The notes under the pieces: generated by a model | Told to the model about the DNA's origin: nothing | Database searches by the model: none | Seen by the model: the letters and a program-made list of their open reading frames with translations, nothing else | Position numbers and translations under genes: made by a program | In this document: positions 44,701 to 55,790 of the stretch, piece after piece | How the letters are laid out: every line of letters begins with the position of its first letter | Position numbering within the stretch: the stretch's first letter is position 1 | NCBI GenBank assembly: GCA_964030785.1 | Contig: OZ034975.1 | Coordinates: 40,864,569-40,928,568 of the forward strand | Length of the DNA: 64,000 nucleotides | Direction: 5' to 3' | From: Siderastrea siderea | Taxonomy: Eukaryota > Cnidaria > Anthozoa > Scleractinia > Rhizangiidae

Positions 44701-47700
44701 TTGCTTCCATTTTAATCCACAGTGTTATCTACTCCAAAATCTTTGTGGGAATGAAAGGACGAATATCTTATGCTTTTGCTATAAATCTACGCTTAAACAA
44801 AATGATCCCGTCTGAACAATAATAGTACATGGGTCTAATTTCAGAATAACAATCCAAGTAATTCATGCTAGCCTCCTCCCTTCCCTTGGGGGGAAGATAC
44901 TCTATAAAGTGGGTTATACAGAGAGTTCTCACCCGAAGGGACTACCTTCTTTTGGGCTCGCATTATACGAAAGAGTACGGACGTTTGTTATTATAGTATT
45001 TTGAAAAGTTGCCGAAATATACCTTGAAGTGAAAGGAATAGCAGCTGCATGAAGAATAGCAACTTCATATCTCTAACTACTAAAACAGGTTGTGAAATGT
45101 TTGTTCGTTGGTTTTGAGAACTTGAGAAATGAAGTTCATTTTTAGAAATTCCATAGCTATGGGCAAGAAAACAGTTCGAAACTACTGTTATCCTATTTTC
45201 AATTTCGACATGTTCCTACAAGGTTTAACACAGAGTATTTTGCAGTGTTATAACGCGTGGGAAAGTGAAATTCTCGTTATCTTGCTTTTTGATGATCGTA
45301 AATTAAGTTACTTCGACCACGTCAACCGCATTATATTGTGGTTTATATTTTGTCCTTGGCTCAATTTTTACTTTCCGTTGTTTTAGTCTCATTTTCATTT
45401 CATTACATTACCATGCACAAAAACAAAGGAAAAGGAAAATTGAACCAATGATAAAATTGAAACACAACAGATACATTCAAGAGCAATGTTTTTTTTTAAC
45501 AATATCGACACCACCACCGAGATGTGCTTTGTCTCGTTCAGTGGTGTGACTTAACCAGACGATTCAGGTTTTTAAATTTAATACTGTTATTTACGTTTTT
45601 ATAAGTCATTTGGGCAGCAGGATTGTGACTCTAGTTGCTCTTTGAGAAACATACCCAAGTAAGGAACGTGGATGATTGATTATGGAACCAAACATTCAAT
45701 GGAAGGTCTCTTAGGCTGAGGTAGTTAAAAGTTAAAACAAGAGTGCTTGACTCAGATAACCGGGACAGGACAAAGACAAATAAAACATTGGTAATCCACA
45801 GATTCTCCGCTCGCTCTTTGCAACAAACTACTTTAAGACAAGGAAAAGTGTGATGTTTAGTCGACATAGAATAACCTCTGTCAGTTTTTTTTCTTTTAAC
45901 GGATGTGCAACAACTCTATAATGAGGGTAAGAAGTCATAGAATTACTGTTTACTTTTTCACCTCTAAACCCGTGAAATTTTTTACTTGGGTTTAATGTAC
46001 GGTTCTTAAAACTTTGCCTTTGTTAGGTACATTGAAATTCCGGTAGTCAACACAGTCAGACGTGGAACGTATTACTCTCGCTATCAGCCCACTTGAGGTC
46101 CTTAACTTACACGAGTATGGTTTTCTTTTGTATCATTGCAGTTAAGATTTGCAGAGAATGTTCATGTAACTGCACCATACTGAATGCTGTAGTCGGCGTG
46201 CTAGTTGCAATCATCATTGCCCTTATTATCTACATTATATGGCTGCACAAAAAAAGGGGTAAGCAGTACCTCGTCAAAAGTAGACGGTTGATTTTTGGGC
46301 ATAGCACTTCCACTTTTATCTCTCTTTTTTTTTTGAAATTTTGTTACCATTTGCTTTAACTTAGGGTTAACAGTATGTTCATTTTAAATCGACTCTCGTT
46401 CCTGTCCTGGATTCATCAGCTTATTATCTTTTGATGTCATCGTTCCCGTCGTAGTAAGTGAAAATATATATAGATAAGAAAACAGCCTTGATGCTACCAG
46501 TAAACTCATTTTTGCGAAGAGCGGAATGTCATTGATCAATGATTCTGCCAACAGGTTTATAAGGATTTTATAATAAGAAGGTAAACAGAATTGAGACTAA
46601 AAAGCAGCATTTACTTATTTATCGGACAAATCTATTAATTGTAACTTCTTTTCTAGGAGCAGGAAGAAAAGAAAGGTACGATCACTGCATGCTTGCAATG
46701 CACTCTGTTACTAAAAACCAAGAATACTGGGAACGTTAAAAATTATTAATACTTCTCTCGTTCTGTTCCATCCAAAATGTTGCCCGATACATTTCAAGTA
46801 AGAGCAGTGTAGTAAATGACATCAAAGAATTCTGGTTTGTTTGCTTTGTGACTTATGTTTTGTCCTTATCATCTAAGGTCATATCAAAGGAAATCTCCGG
46901 ATGAAAGGGAAAACAGTAACGTATGTTCTATTTTTTTACATGTTGTACTTTTCTATAATAGTGGACTTCACACGACCAGTGTATATATTCTATGCTTGAA
47001 ATTTGAAACTGTTTAACGATTTTCTTTACAGCGGTTTTCTCTAACACGCACCCTTCAAGGAATTTTTCCCAACGGCCAAATGTGTTTTTAGTGGATGTCA
47101 ATAGATAAATCTGTTTCTCTGACAATGTTTTTTCGAATTCTCGCGCGCTGATTGGCTCTTGCTGATTGTCACATGTAACACAATCATGTCTGGAGCCGTG
47201 GATAAATTGAAGCTGTTGTGTACGGTGGTCCACAACTGTCACATCAAAACAAAATGCTTACATCAAATTCAATCTTAAATCTTTTGTGACCTCAGTTAGA
47301 AATACACAAAATCGTCAAAACATGGTAAATACTTCCCGCAAGATTTTTTTTACTTTCTCACTTTTTTTTACTGCCAAACTGTTTTTCATTTAGCGCGCGT
47401 TCTTGAATTGTCATAGAAACAGATGATTGACATCCACCAAAAACACATTTGGCCGTTGGGAAAAAATCCTTGAAGGGCGCGTTTTAGAGAAAACCGCGGT
47501 AAACTGGTCAGGTTAACTCTTCTGATCCGTCCAGGTATTGGATGTCTTCACACTAGGTACCAAACGCTGAGAAAGGTTCCAGAGATATTGTACCTCGTGG
47601 TGCAGAATCAGCCTTAATAAAGAAGCAGGTGCACGAATAATATAAAGATAGATAGGTTAGCCTAAAAACGAAGCTCCTGAGAGATAGCTAACTGTAACAG

Positions 47701-50700
47701 AGAAATTCAAGACCATTCAAAACTTTTCGACTTATTTGTTATCAATGGACTTATTTTTACTAGTCTGCCGTGGAAATGAAAGATCGTACACTCTCAAAAC
47801 AACAAACGTCTGAGGCTTTATCTCGAAGCCAATACATGCCACTAGATGAAGCCCGTCGTTCGCACGACGTGCCAGTGGCCTCTTCAGCAAATACTTCACA
47901 AATCAGTGGGCAATATGCACCTCTCCACGCAGCAACACTCTCTTGGGAGATTCCTAGAGAACACGTGACTATTGAAAAGGTCATTGGTAAAGGTGCTTTT
48001 GGTCAGGTTGCCAAGGGAACAGCCATGGGACTCCGAGGAAGACCACAGAAAACACTTGTAGCCGTTAAAATGTTAAAAGGTGACTAATATATCCATATAG
48101 TCCCCTATTTAACTTTCTTGAGTTTCTGTAAGAAATTTTATAGTCAGAGTGACATTCCCAATAGAGAGTGTATTGGAGCTTTTTGTTTTGCGTAAACCAA
48201 AAAACCACAAACAAAACGGAAGAAAAAAACAAAATTGAATTATTTTTCTTCATGTTTGATCGGGGGAATCGTTGAAGTGTTAAGGGAAAAGGGGTTAAAG
48301 GGAAAAACTTCAAATTTGAAAGAACAAGAAATCCTTTGAACAAGAACAAGAAAAGGAGAACTGCTTTTGGTTTATGTCAGGTATTTTCTCTAATAATCTT
48401 CTTGCTCTAGGTTAAGAATAAAAAATTGCTCTCGTGATGCCATAACGTCACATAAACAAACCTCCACCAATTTGGGCGCACATATAGGATTTACATATAC
48501 AACTCATAGAATCGATAACCACTAAATAATTTAATACTTTTCCGAAAAGAGTTAAACCTTTTTTGTGGAAATTTGCAGGTAGCGCTCCTGAGTCAGACAA
48601 GAAAGACTTGTTATCAGAACTTGAAGTGATGAAGACGCTTAAACCTCATCCACACGTCATTAATCTACTGGGATGTGTTACTGAATCTGGTAAGACATTG
48701 ACAGGATATTGTAGACATTCACCGTAGCATATCGTCTCAACTATCATTGTATATTCCCTACCAGTAAGCTCTCACCGTGATCTTTGGTGAATACGTGAAT
48801 CTGATTGGCTCAGTTGTCGCTATCTTTTCATTGTTACCAGACATTCACTTGGTCTATTGAGAATACGCGAAACTGATTGGCTCAATAGACCAGTTTTCGA
48901 ATTCACCTTGACTGCTGAATAAAAACTGGGGCTATCGCAATTGTCTATGTCCTATCAGTAGACAATCACTGTGACCTATTGAAAATATCCAAATCTGGTT
49001 CAATTGTTACGGTTTATGAGCTTTCGTTTTTGTTTCTTTTTCTAAATATTTTTGTGTTTCCGTTATAAACCTTCATATGACTACTGAAACAATTACACCA
49101 CTCGTCGGAGCTTTCTGTGAGTGTTGGTCATCTCGGCTGCGCCGCCAACAACTGGGTTAACTTCACCATTTGTTATTGATGGTAAAGTATGTCCCGTTTT
49201 GAGACCTTGCAGTTTCACGTGTGTTTCGTTTTTTGTTTTATTCTTAGAGCCTCTTTTGGTGTTGATCGAGTATGTGCCTTACGGGGATCTACTGGGTTAT
49301 CTGAGGAAGAGCCGTGGATTAAGTGACACTTATTACAAAGACCCGGATATCAAACCACAAACCAGTCTGACGTCACAGCAGCTGATGAAGTTTGCTTGGC
49401 AAATCGCTGATGGGATGAGTTACCTCTCATCAAGATCTGTGAGTTCAGGCATATTAATCTAAAATGTAACCCTTGCATTGAATTTAATCCTTTTGTGCCC
49501 ATGGATTGAGAGTAATGGGCTAGAATAACGTAAAACTAAAGGGTGATATCATATTTCCACATATACATCTCGCCAACCAATTCCCAACATGGATGATTGA
49601 TGGTACACTCTACAGTCACCTTTTTGCAAAGCAATAATCAGGGAAAACGTTTAGGTTAAAATTCCTGAATGGAATTGCTTGATATTAACAGCACAATTTC
49701 GTGCTATGCAAGTTCCAGTGCCTTTCATCTTGCATTGCCTGTACTGTTCGTCTTTGTCTTTTCAAACTACTTTTCCTTATCTAAAATTAAACAAACACTT
49801 CTCTTCTAAGTATAAGTGACACAAAAATAGATAATAGTGTAATAGACGTATAGTCTGCCTCCTACATTGTCTTCTGTTATAGATCATTCATCGCGACCTT
49901 GCTGCTCGTAATGTGCTGGTGGGAGATAAAGAAACGTGCAAAGTAACAGACTTTGGGATGGCCAGAGATGTGCAACAAGAGAGTATTTACGAAAGGAAGA
50001 CTAAGGTATTGGACAAACAAAATAAAAGATGGAGAGCATTATTGTCGTTTAATTTACACACAAGGTGAGTTCGTTCAATTGGATGGACGCACCCTGTATG
50101 TGTGTGTTTTTTTAAGTAACTGGACTTCCTGGATTTCAAAATAGATCTCGAACATGACATATTGTGCTTAAAAACTAAAACTTTTGCTGATGCTCCTTTT
50201 TAAATATGTTTAATGGACAAATTTAGAGGTGATTGCGTTCATTCTTTTTTCTAAAATGTGGAATTTTTTGGCTGATGTCGATGCATTAGGCGATTTTAAG
50301 TTTTCAAATTTTAAAAAAGTTTCAGCCGGAAAAGCATAGATATTCACTTTCAAGTTAAATTTGAAAGGTGCAGGCTGGGATGAATTCCTTCTTGTTGCAA
50401 CATTTACATTATCATCATTATTATTTTAGAACTTTATAAACGTGTCTAAAAATGCTTCTAACACAGGAAAATCCCCCTGCGAATAGGGGACACCGACTCG
50501 TTATTGATGTTACTGTTTAGTTGTGTGGCAACCCTTGATATTCCATTCTGTTTTCTTCGTCTCAGGTTTGTCTGCCAATAGATTTTAAGAGAATTTTCTT
50601 TTATCCTATGCTAGGGCCGTCTGCCCGTTAAGTGGACCGCTTATGAAGCATTGATGTATGGAAGGTATACCACCAAGAGTGACGTGTAAGTGTTTTGAAG

Positions 50701-52080
50701 CACACAAACGCAAACTGTGTTTGCTAGGGATCTATATGTCTACCACGAGAGTAGACGTAGTGGTCCTGTGTGAAGCCAACCAAATTAAAAGTTTGAAGGT
50801 CGGCGACCAAATCTTGTTCGCTGTCTTCGTTTTGTGTTGGTTTTGCTTTTCTTTGTGTCTAGTTCCGAACTAGACAGGTAGAGTCTACCTTCGTTTTCCC
50901 TGAAATTTAATGTCCACCTCTTATTGTCTCCCTTTTTTTTCCAAAATACATAACACTTTGCATTCAAACTCCCATTGATGACCCTAATCTGCCCCCAGCA
51001 AACAGTGGGGATACCGAAAAAATAACAGGGGTACGTAAACCCGGTGTTGGACAAAAGCGGGTGAATAGGACTTCTCCCAGTCACGTCATGTTACGGTACC
51101 CGGGGTTAAGCGAAAGTCTAATGTTCTAGCTGCCATACTGTCAATAATATACATGCAAGCAAGGCCAAAAATAAATTTGCATCCGAGCTCGGTTGTTTAG
51201 AAGGGGATTAGCACTAGGTAAGGAAACGCTGGAAAGTTAACCAAGGGTTTTGTTATAGTTTAAAGACAGTAAAAAACAAGGCAAAAACAAAACAAAACAA
51301 AAATAAAACAAAACGTAGGTCAGAGGTAATTGATAGGACTGTACATCGTTAGCTATCAAACTGTTTTGTATTCAAAATTGAAGCTAATACTGGGTTAGTT
51401 AGCGCTAATTTAAAAGCACCCGGGACCAGAGTTGAAGGCATCAAGTTGTAATTTCAAGGTACGTGCTCTTTCTTTGCACAGGTGGAGTTATGGCGTTCTC
51501 CTTTACGAGATTTTCACGATAGGTAAGCTTATACGTGAGATAGATTGATGCTTTCGTCATCTGTTGTCTGCTATGAAAAAACACTGTATTTTGTAGTTGC
51601 AGGAAGTCACTTTTGAGATGTGGCGGAAAACGGAAAACGGAAATGTTTGATTGAGTCAGATTGACTCAATCAAGGCAAAACTATTTATCTAATTAACACC
51701 CTCTACAATAATAACATATTGTATTTCTTTTAATCACGTGGAACAAGAATTAATCACGCGTTTCATAAGGATCTCACAAGAATCTGACTTTTGGTTACAA
51801 GAATTTGAAAATTATGAGTGAGTCATCGAAACGTCATTCGAAACTACTATCGCTAATTTTTATTCTGGATTATAATAATATTGAAGTAGCATGTTGTACT
51901 AATTTAAGATTTCAGAATCTTTAATAAGATTTCAACATCTTACTTTCAAATTCTTAGATCTAAGATTTGAAAATCTCTCTCAGGTGGTTCACCATATCCA
52001 CGGATGGATGGCAGGAAAATTGCAAACTTGCTTCAGGAAGGATACAGGATGCCTAAACCACAACACGTGAACGATGAACT
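35673..52080 (+). CDS. Receptor B: three-Ig, SEA-domain receptor tyrosine kinase (3' exons not seen)
   Basis: Tandem paralogue of receptor A. Exons: 35673-35721, 37760-38116, 38856-39122, 41353-41586, 42331-42431, 42747-42805, 44443-44645, 46142-46258, 46657-46675, 46878-46920, 47764-48079, 48579-48689, 49248-49438, 49883-50005, 50615-50685, 51482-51522 and 51984-52080. The first exon encodes a signal peptide ([16 protein letters not shown]) with G at -3 and +4 of the ATG and ends in phase 1, as every ectodomain exon requires. About 800 codons are placed. The two terminal exons (homologous to 29151-29250 and 29859-29924) are not found in 52081-59500; they may lie beyond the window or have been lost to rearrangement. 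Confidence 0.85.
35722..37759. other. First intron of receptor B
   Basis: No gene. At 37097-37375 about six loosely spaced copies of CCCTGTTTAGGACA occur, a degenerate dispersed repeat. The region ends in a T-rich acceptor tract. Confidence 0.5.
37760..41586 (+). CDS. Receptor B exons for Ig-like domains 1-3
   Basis: Exon 37760-38116 is the V-like domain (IILVWSYTL ... DQGKYEF), without the disulfide cysteines, as in receptor A. Exon 38856-39122 ([19 protein letters not shown] ... GTYRCTAYN) and exon 41353-41586 ([17 protein letters not shown] ... VEYTCTAEN) are regular C2/I-type domains. All are phase 1-1. Domain 2 is the same length (267 nt) as in receptor A and about two-thirds identical by eye. 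Confidence 0.85.
39488..40052. mobile_element. piggyBac-like MITE, copy 1
   Basis: TTAA at 39484-39487 and 40053-40056; ends CCCTTTCCCGTC / GACGGGAAAGAG. Length 565 bp. Compared with copy 2 it lacks an internal block of about 55 bp that includes a T-homopolymer. Confidence 0.8.
40176..40791. mobile_element. piggyBac-like MITE, copy 2
   Basis: TTAA at 40172-40175 and 40792-40795; same ends and orientation as copy 1, nearly identical sequence, 616 bp. Both copies end with the sub-terminal palindrome CCCGACGTTAACGTCGGG. Confidence 0.8.
42331..44645 (+). CDS. Receptor B exons for the SEA domain, one with a GC donor
   Basis: Exon 42331-42431 ([12 protein letters not shown]), exon 42747-42805 ([19 protein letters not shown]) and exon 44443-44645 ([14 protein letters not shown] ... 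[10 protein letters not shown]). The middle exon is 59 nt, as in receptor A, only if it ends at 42805 before GCGAGT, that is, a GC-AG intron. The alternative GT donor four bases on would put the next exon into a frame with an early stop. The GSLIV motif is conserved. The domain ends in a Thr/Ser/Pro-rich stalk joining the membrane helix. Confidence 0.75.
42880..43870 (-). pseudogene. LINE (RTE/Jockey-like) reverse transcriptase relic
   Basis: On the minus strand, [14 protein letters not shown] sequence near 43790 matches the start of an RT domain. EYADDLH near 43190 is the YADD catalytic box, and [13 protein letters not shown] near 43035 matches the segment downstream of it. Frames shift repeatedly, so it is a dead copy. 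It lies in the receptor B SEA intron. Confidence 0.55.
44646..46141. other. Intron between the SEA and transmembrane exons of receptor B
   Basis: No gene or repeat recognised. Confidence 0.45.
46142..46920 (+). CDS. Receptor B transmembrane exon, microexon and juxtamembrane exon
   Basis: Exon 46142-46258 encodes [10 protein letters not shown] and a helix ([18 protein letters not shown]) with HKKR. Microexon 46657-46675 (19 nt, GAGRKE) and exon 46878-46920 (43 nt, [15 protein letters not shown]) match receptor A in size and phase. Confidence 0.8.
47025..47505. repeat. Fold-back element in receptor B
   Basis: Arms of about 120 bp (AGCGGTTTTCTCTAACACGC ... and its inverse ending AAAACCGCGGT) flank a core of about 200 bp. 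The core phrase AATACACAAAATCGTCAAAACATGG is related to AATACACGAAATCGTCAAAGCTTGG inside the MITE at 26169-26973. Confidence 0.7.
47764..52080 (+). CDS. Receptor B tyrosine kinase exons (C-lobe end missing)
   Basis: Eight exons carry [34 protein letters not shown] and the AYE variant ([11 protein letters not shown]). Sequence stops after [11 protein letters not shown] at 52080, before the conserved WQ-x-RPTF segment, so without the missing exon the C-lobe is incomplete. The kinase exons are more similar to receptor A than the ectodomain exons are. Confidence 0.8.
50686..51481. other. Intron between kinase exons 5 and 6 of receptor B
   Basis: Similar in sequence to the corresponding receptor A intron (27509-28270), including the final GTGCTCTTTCTTT acceptor tract. 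No gene. Confidence 0.5.
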
Positions 52081-52243
52081 GTAAATAACGTTTTGTTTTT
52101 AACCTTGTGCTTTTATTTTTCTGGTGGTTATGTCCTAACCCTGTTCTGAATGTCACACCTGAGAAAGACGTGCTATGAATTAAAAACAGTTACAGAAATT
52201 GAGTTTTTTTCTATGAACATAGGCCATTTAGCAGCCTTGAAAC

Positions 52244-54030
52244 CGGTGTGCGACACATGCAGACTGCAGACTTGCAGACTGCAGACTTGCAGACTTGCAT
52301 ACTTGCAGACCTGCAGACTTGCAGACTCGCAGACCTGCAGACTTGCAGACTCGCAGACTCAACATACTGACCTTTCCTAATTCATTGTGAAACTAATGTT
52401 GAGCAAACTTCGCTGTTTTCCACATCATTGTGGTGCGATTCCGAAGCTTGTTAGTCATGTAAATCTACGGATTTGTGCTATCTAAAATTAATAAAACACT
52501 ATTTGAAAGTTGCATGCACGGTTCTATGTCCACTATGTATAACAACTGTGTAAGCGAGTTGACTGGTGTGGCTCAAGCTTATTTGACCCCTAAAAGATAC
52601 CATTCCAAACCAGGCAGTCAAATAAGCTAATATATAGATTTAGCCAAGCCTAAAAGCGGAGCCCCCCTTTTTGTTTTGTCTGTTTTTTGTTTTTTTGTTT
52701 TTTTGTTTTTGTTTTTTTGCTGGCAGTTATTAATTTGTGAAAATACTCTCATTCAAGTCGTTAAATTTATAAAAAAAAAACAAAGAAAAAAAAGAAAAAA
52801 GTACCTGCCCCCGCTGAATGTCGAACCCGGCTCGTCGGCGTGAGATGCCGGGACTAGTCCACTAGGCCATGGGCGTTTAACGTTATTTCAGAAGTTAATT
52901 TTAATACTTATTTCTTTCTTCGTGACAAGCTGCCTATCAACATGAAAATGCTGGAAAAATGTGTTCGAAACGCCGTAAAAACCATGGTTGTGGACAGAAA
53001 AAACCAAAAAGCACTAGCTCTGCTATATTTGGCGTCGAAACCACTGCGAAAAGCTGCGAACTCAAGCGGTGTCCCGACCGAGTTTGAACAGAACCGACGA
53101 GACAAATTTGAACTTTTTGCCTGAACTTTATCGTCTAATTTCTTTCGCCTAAATTGAACTTTTCCCCTTCCACCAAAAAGACAACTAAGTGTTCTTTTGA
53201 ACTTTTTTTTTCCATTAACAAATTTGTTTTTGACTTGTGTTGTCTTTGCTTGTTTTGCTACAACGCGGGTCAACATGCGATTTCACGCCAAAAACACACG
53301 GGATTCAGCACAGGGTTATATCCAGTGTATGAAGTGTATTGGTAGCCATGTGGTGCGGACGGACGGATGTACGGACGTACGGTCACGTGACTATTACGTC
53401 ACTACCAAAATTTTTTGGCTTCATAGGTTACCAAATTTCCTTAGCAATGGAGCTCCGCTGACGCGCTAGCGCGCTGGCTCCGCTATTAATTTTAATTCCA
53501 ATAACGCCGTTTCTTACTTCTACTTTATTTACTTCCTTACTCGCAGCACTAAGCGAACCTCAGTTGGTAAAAGCATTGGCGTTCCGTCCTAAACACCGTA
53601 CTGGCCAGCCCGTTTCATATGGAAGTCCCTTTTTCGGGCGTTTTTCAAGGTGGCTAGCAATTATTGCTGCGAGATGCCCTGAAAACTATCAATATTCAAC
53701 TGGTCTGCTGTAAATCCTATTCTTTATATTTAATCGCCGAAACTGAGCACAGAGATGAACTCAGGGGGGGGGGGGGGGGTCTTTGGTATATTTGTCTAAT
53801 GATTGAAGAGAGGCGAATGTTGCTAAGTTCAGCCTTCAGAAAAACGGCCTATAAAGGCTTTCTTTTAAAGGGTCATTTAAAGCATACCGAGCGACAAGCA
53901 CGCGATGTGGAAACAGCGGAGTTTGCTCAACGTTAGTTTAAAAATAAAATAGGAAAGGTCGGTATGTTGAGTCTGCAAGTCTGCAGGTCTGCAGGCCTGC
54001 AAGTCTGCAGTCTGCATGTGTCACACACCG
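52244..54030. mobile_element. Mutator-like non-autonomous element (9-bp TSD, GCAGACTTGCAGA termini)
   Basis: Flanked by the 9-bp direct repeat CCTTGAAAC at 52235-52243 and 54031-54039. Ends are inverted copies starting CGGTGTG(C/T)GACACATGCAGA, with arrays of GCAGACTTGCAGACCT that differ in number, then CTCAACATACTGACCTTTCC; total inverted repeat about 190 bp. The 1787-bp element has no transposase. The interior includes a tRNA-like pol III unit on the minus strand (about 52808-52876, A box TGGCCTAGTGGA, B box GGGTTCGACATTC), probably a nested SINE. Confidence 0.75.
52808..52876 (-). mobile_element. tRNA-derived SINE head nested in the Mutator-like element
   Basis: The minus strand reads GCCCATGGCCTAGTGGAC ... 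GCCGGGTTCGACATTCAGC; both pol III boxes are present but the acceptor stem does not pair, so it is a SINE head and not a tRNA. T- and A-rich tracts follow downstream. Confidence 0.55.
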
Positions 54031-54660
54031 CCTTGAAACAGTTAAGAGCTAATGTCTGCAATTATCGAGAATCGGGCGTCAGTCGTGAAATTTCGAATTT
54101 CTTTTTATTTTGCCCAAGTAACCTCTATAGTGAAGTATTTTCAAAGATAACATTAAAAGTTTCAACAGCTTTTTATTTTTTCCGAAATCGGGCAAAGTTT
54201 GAAAATACGGCATATCGGCCACCTTTGAATAGTGAAATTGGCGGAAAATTACACATTTTTATCTCGCTCGTACGTTAAAACGCGGTGTCGTCTGCCAACA
54301 AAACACAAACACAGTATAAACACACTTAAGCCCTTTACAACACTCTAATTTCCTTTGGATAAGCTGTTGAAATGAGAACGTTTCGGCCGTTTGAAGAAAA
54401 CCAGTTTCAGGTATTTCAAAAAAAAATAGCAAATTTCACCCAACTTCCACACTACAGAAACCCAATTGGTACGTGGATTTTGGACATTGAATAACAACAG
54501 GTTTGAAGAAACACCTTTGTTAATTACTGTGTTAAAATTTTTCTGGCGGCAATGAGAAATTACCCCGTCGAGAGACCAAAATGTGAAGGGTAGTTTGACA
54601 CCAATCGCCGACTGAATTTATGACACAAACCGCCGACTGCCTACGCAAAGCAAACGGTAG

Positions 54661-55790
54661 CCGTTTTCATTGAGAGAAATGCCGGAAAAACCTTCGCAAA
54701 ATTACTTAAGGGATTGCAAAATAATTTCATATAGTGTCTGCTGAAGTTAAGTGTTGTTTTTGAACTACGATCAACACACGCACCGCTTGCTTAATAGTAC
54801 ACGGTTCGGTCGATCGAAACCGCAACATATGCATGACATTAATCTTACCGTGTTTTTAAAATTCGCCATTATCTGTCTGATTAAAATAGTCCTCTACTCC
54901 ATCGTTGTCATTGGTACTGTAATAGCTGTAGCTTGCTGGACATGTGAGAACGTTGTTTTCCCGAAATTTGGCATCACTTAGCCGCAAACAAGCTGACAAA
55001 ATAACATTCCGGAACAGTGCAAGAACAAGATTGTGTGACGCATGACATGGGCAAAGGTCAAGCGATCTAATCGCATTTTCAGATGTTAGCTTTTCGAGGT
55101 ATAAGCGTATTAGTTCTAGAAATACTAGTTTTGCAATCCATGTTTTGAAACAGCAAAGGTTTCATGCATTGATGTCGTGTCGCTAGTTTTTTTGGCATTT
55201 CATTGCATCGCATCTTGTGGCTATACAAGCATCACGATGATAGTCCTCGTCAGGACGTCCTCGTTGGTGTACCGGCCTGTGGCCCCAGTTCATTTAACCT
55301 GGCGAATGTTGAATGTGTGGCAATAGGCGAGTGAAGCAAAAATGTCTAAAATCACCTCGTGTATTGGAAAATCGGCGACGAGTCGACATTGCACTGGACA
55401 GTGAATCTAAGCAATTATTTACTCGAGCAGGTAGGAAGTTTCCTCTACGACACTGCAAATCCAAGAGAGTGAATTGGACATTTTAAAAAAACTATAATAA
55501 TAAATCAACATTTTTATTTCAGGCATTTTTGAGACAGAACGGGTCTCACTTAAAAATAACAGTGTGCCCACGACATCGGTATTTGTTTGGGACTAGGTGG
55601 CGGTGCAGTAACTGGCGGTGTTCGATCCCCGCAGAAGTGGCCATGGTGGCTGCCCGCAAGAGAACATCCTCAGCCCCAAAGGCTCATTGTGGATTAAAAG
55701 AGGCGGATTCAACCCATGTTATGAGCGCCACAAATATACTTGCACAAATAGGCTCGCGTATGTATTTGGATAAATGATTTTTGTTGATAA
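54661..55790. repeat. Left arm of a large inverted repeat
   Basis: About 1.1 kb that recurs inverted at about 58130-59090 at perhaps 80-85 percent identity by eye. It includes an open frame (54751-54981, +) with a hydrophobic segment FAIICLIKIVLYSIVVIGTV and the phrase VVFPKFGIT. The inverted copy conserves this phrase (VVFPKFVIT) and the stop. The interval between the arms is 2.3 kb. Confidence 0.7.

Noticed and set aside
52250..52370. Regular GCAGACTTGCAGA repeats, CRISPR-like at first sight
   Set aside because: There are no spacers, the DNA is eukaryotic, and the array is part of an inverted transposon end mirrored at about 53965-54020.
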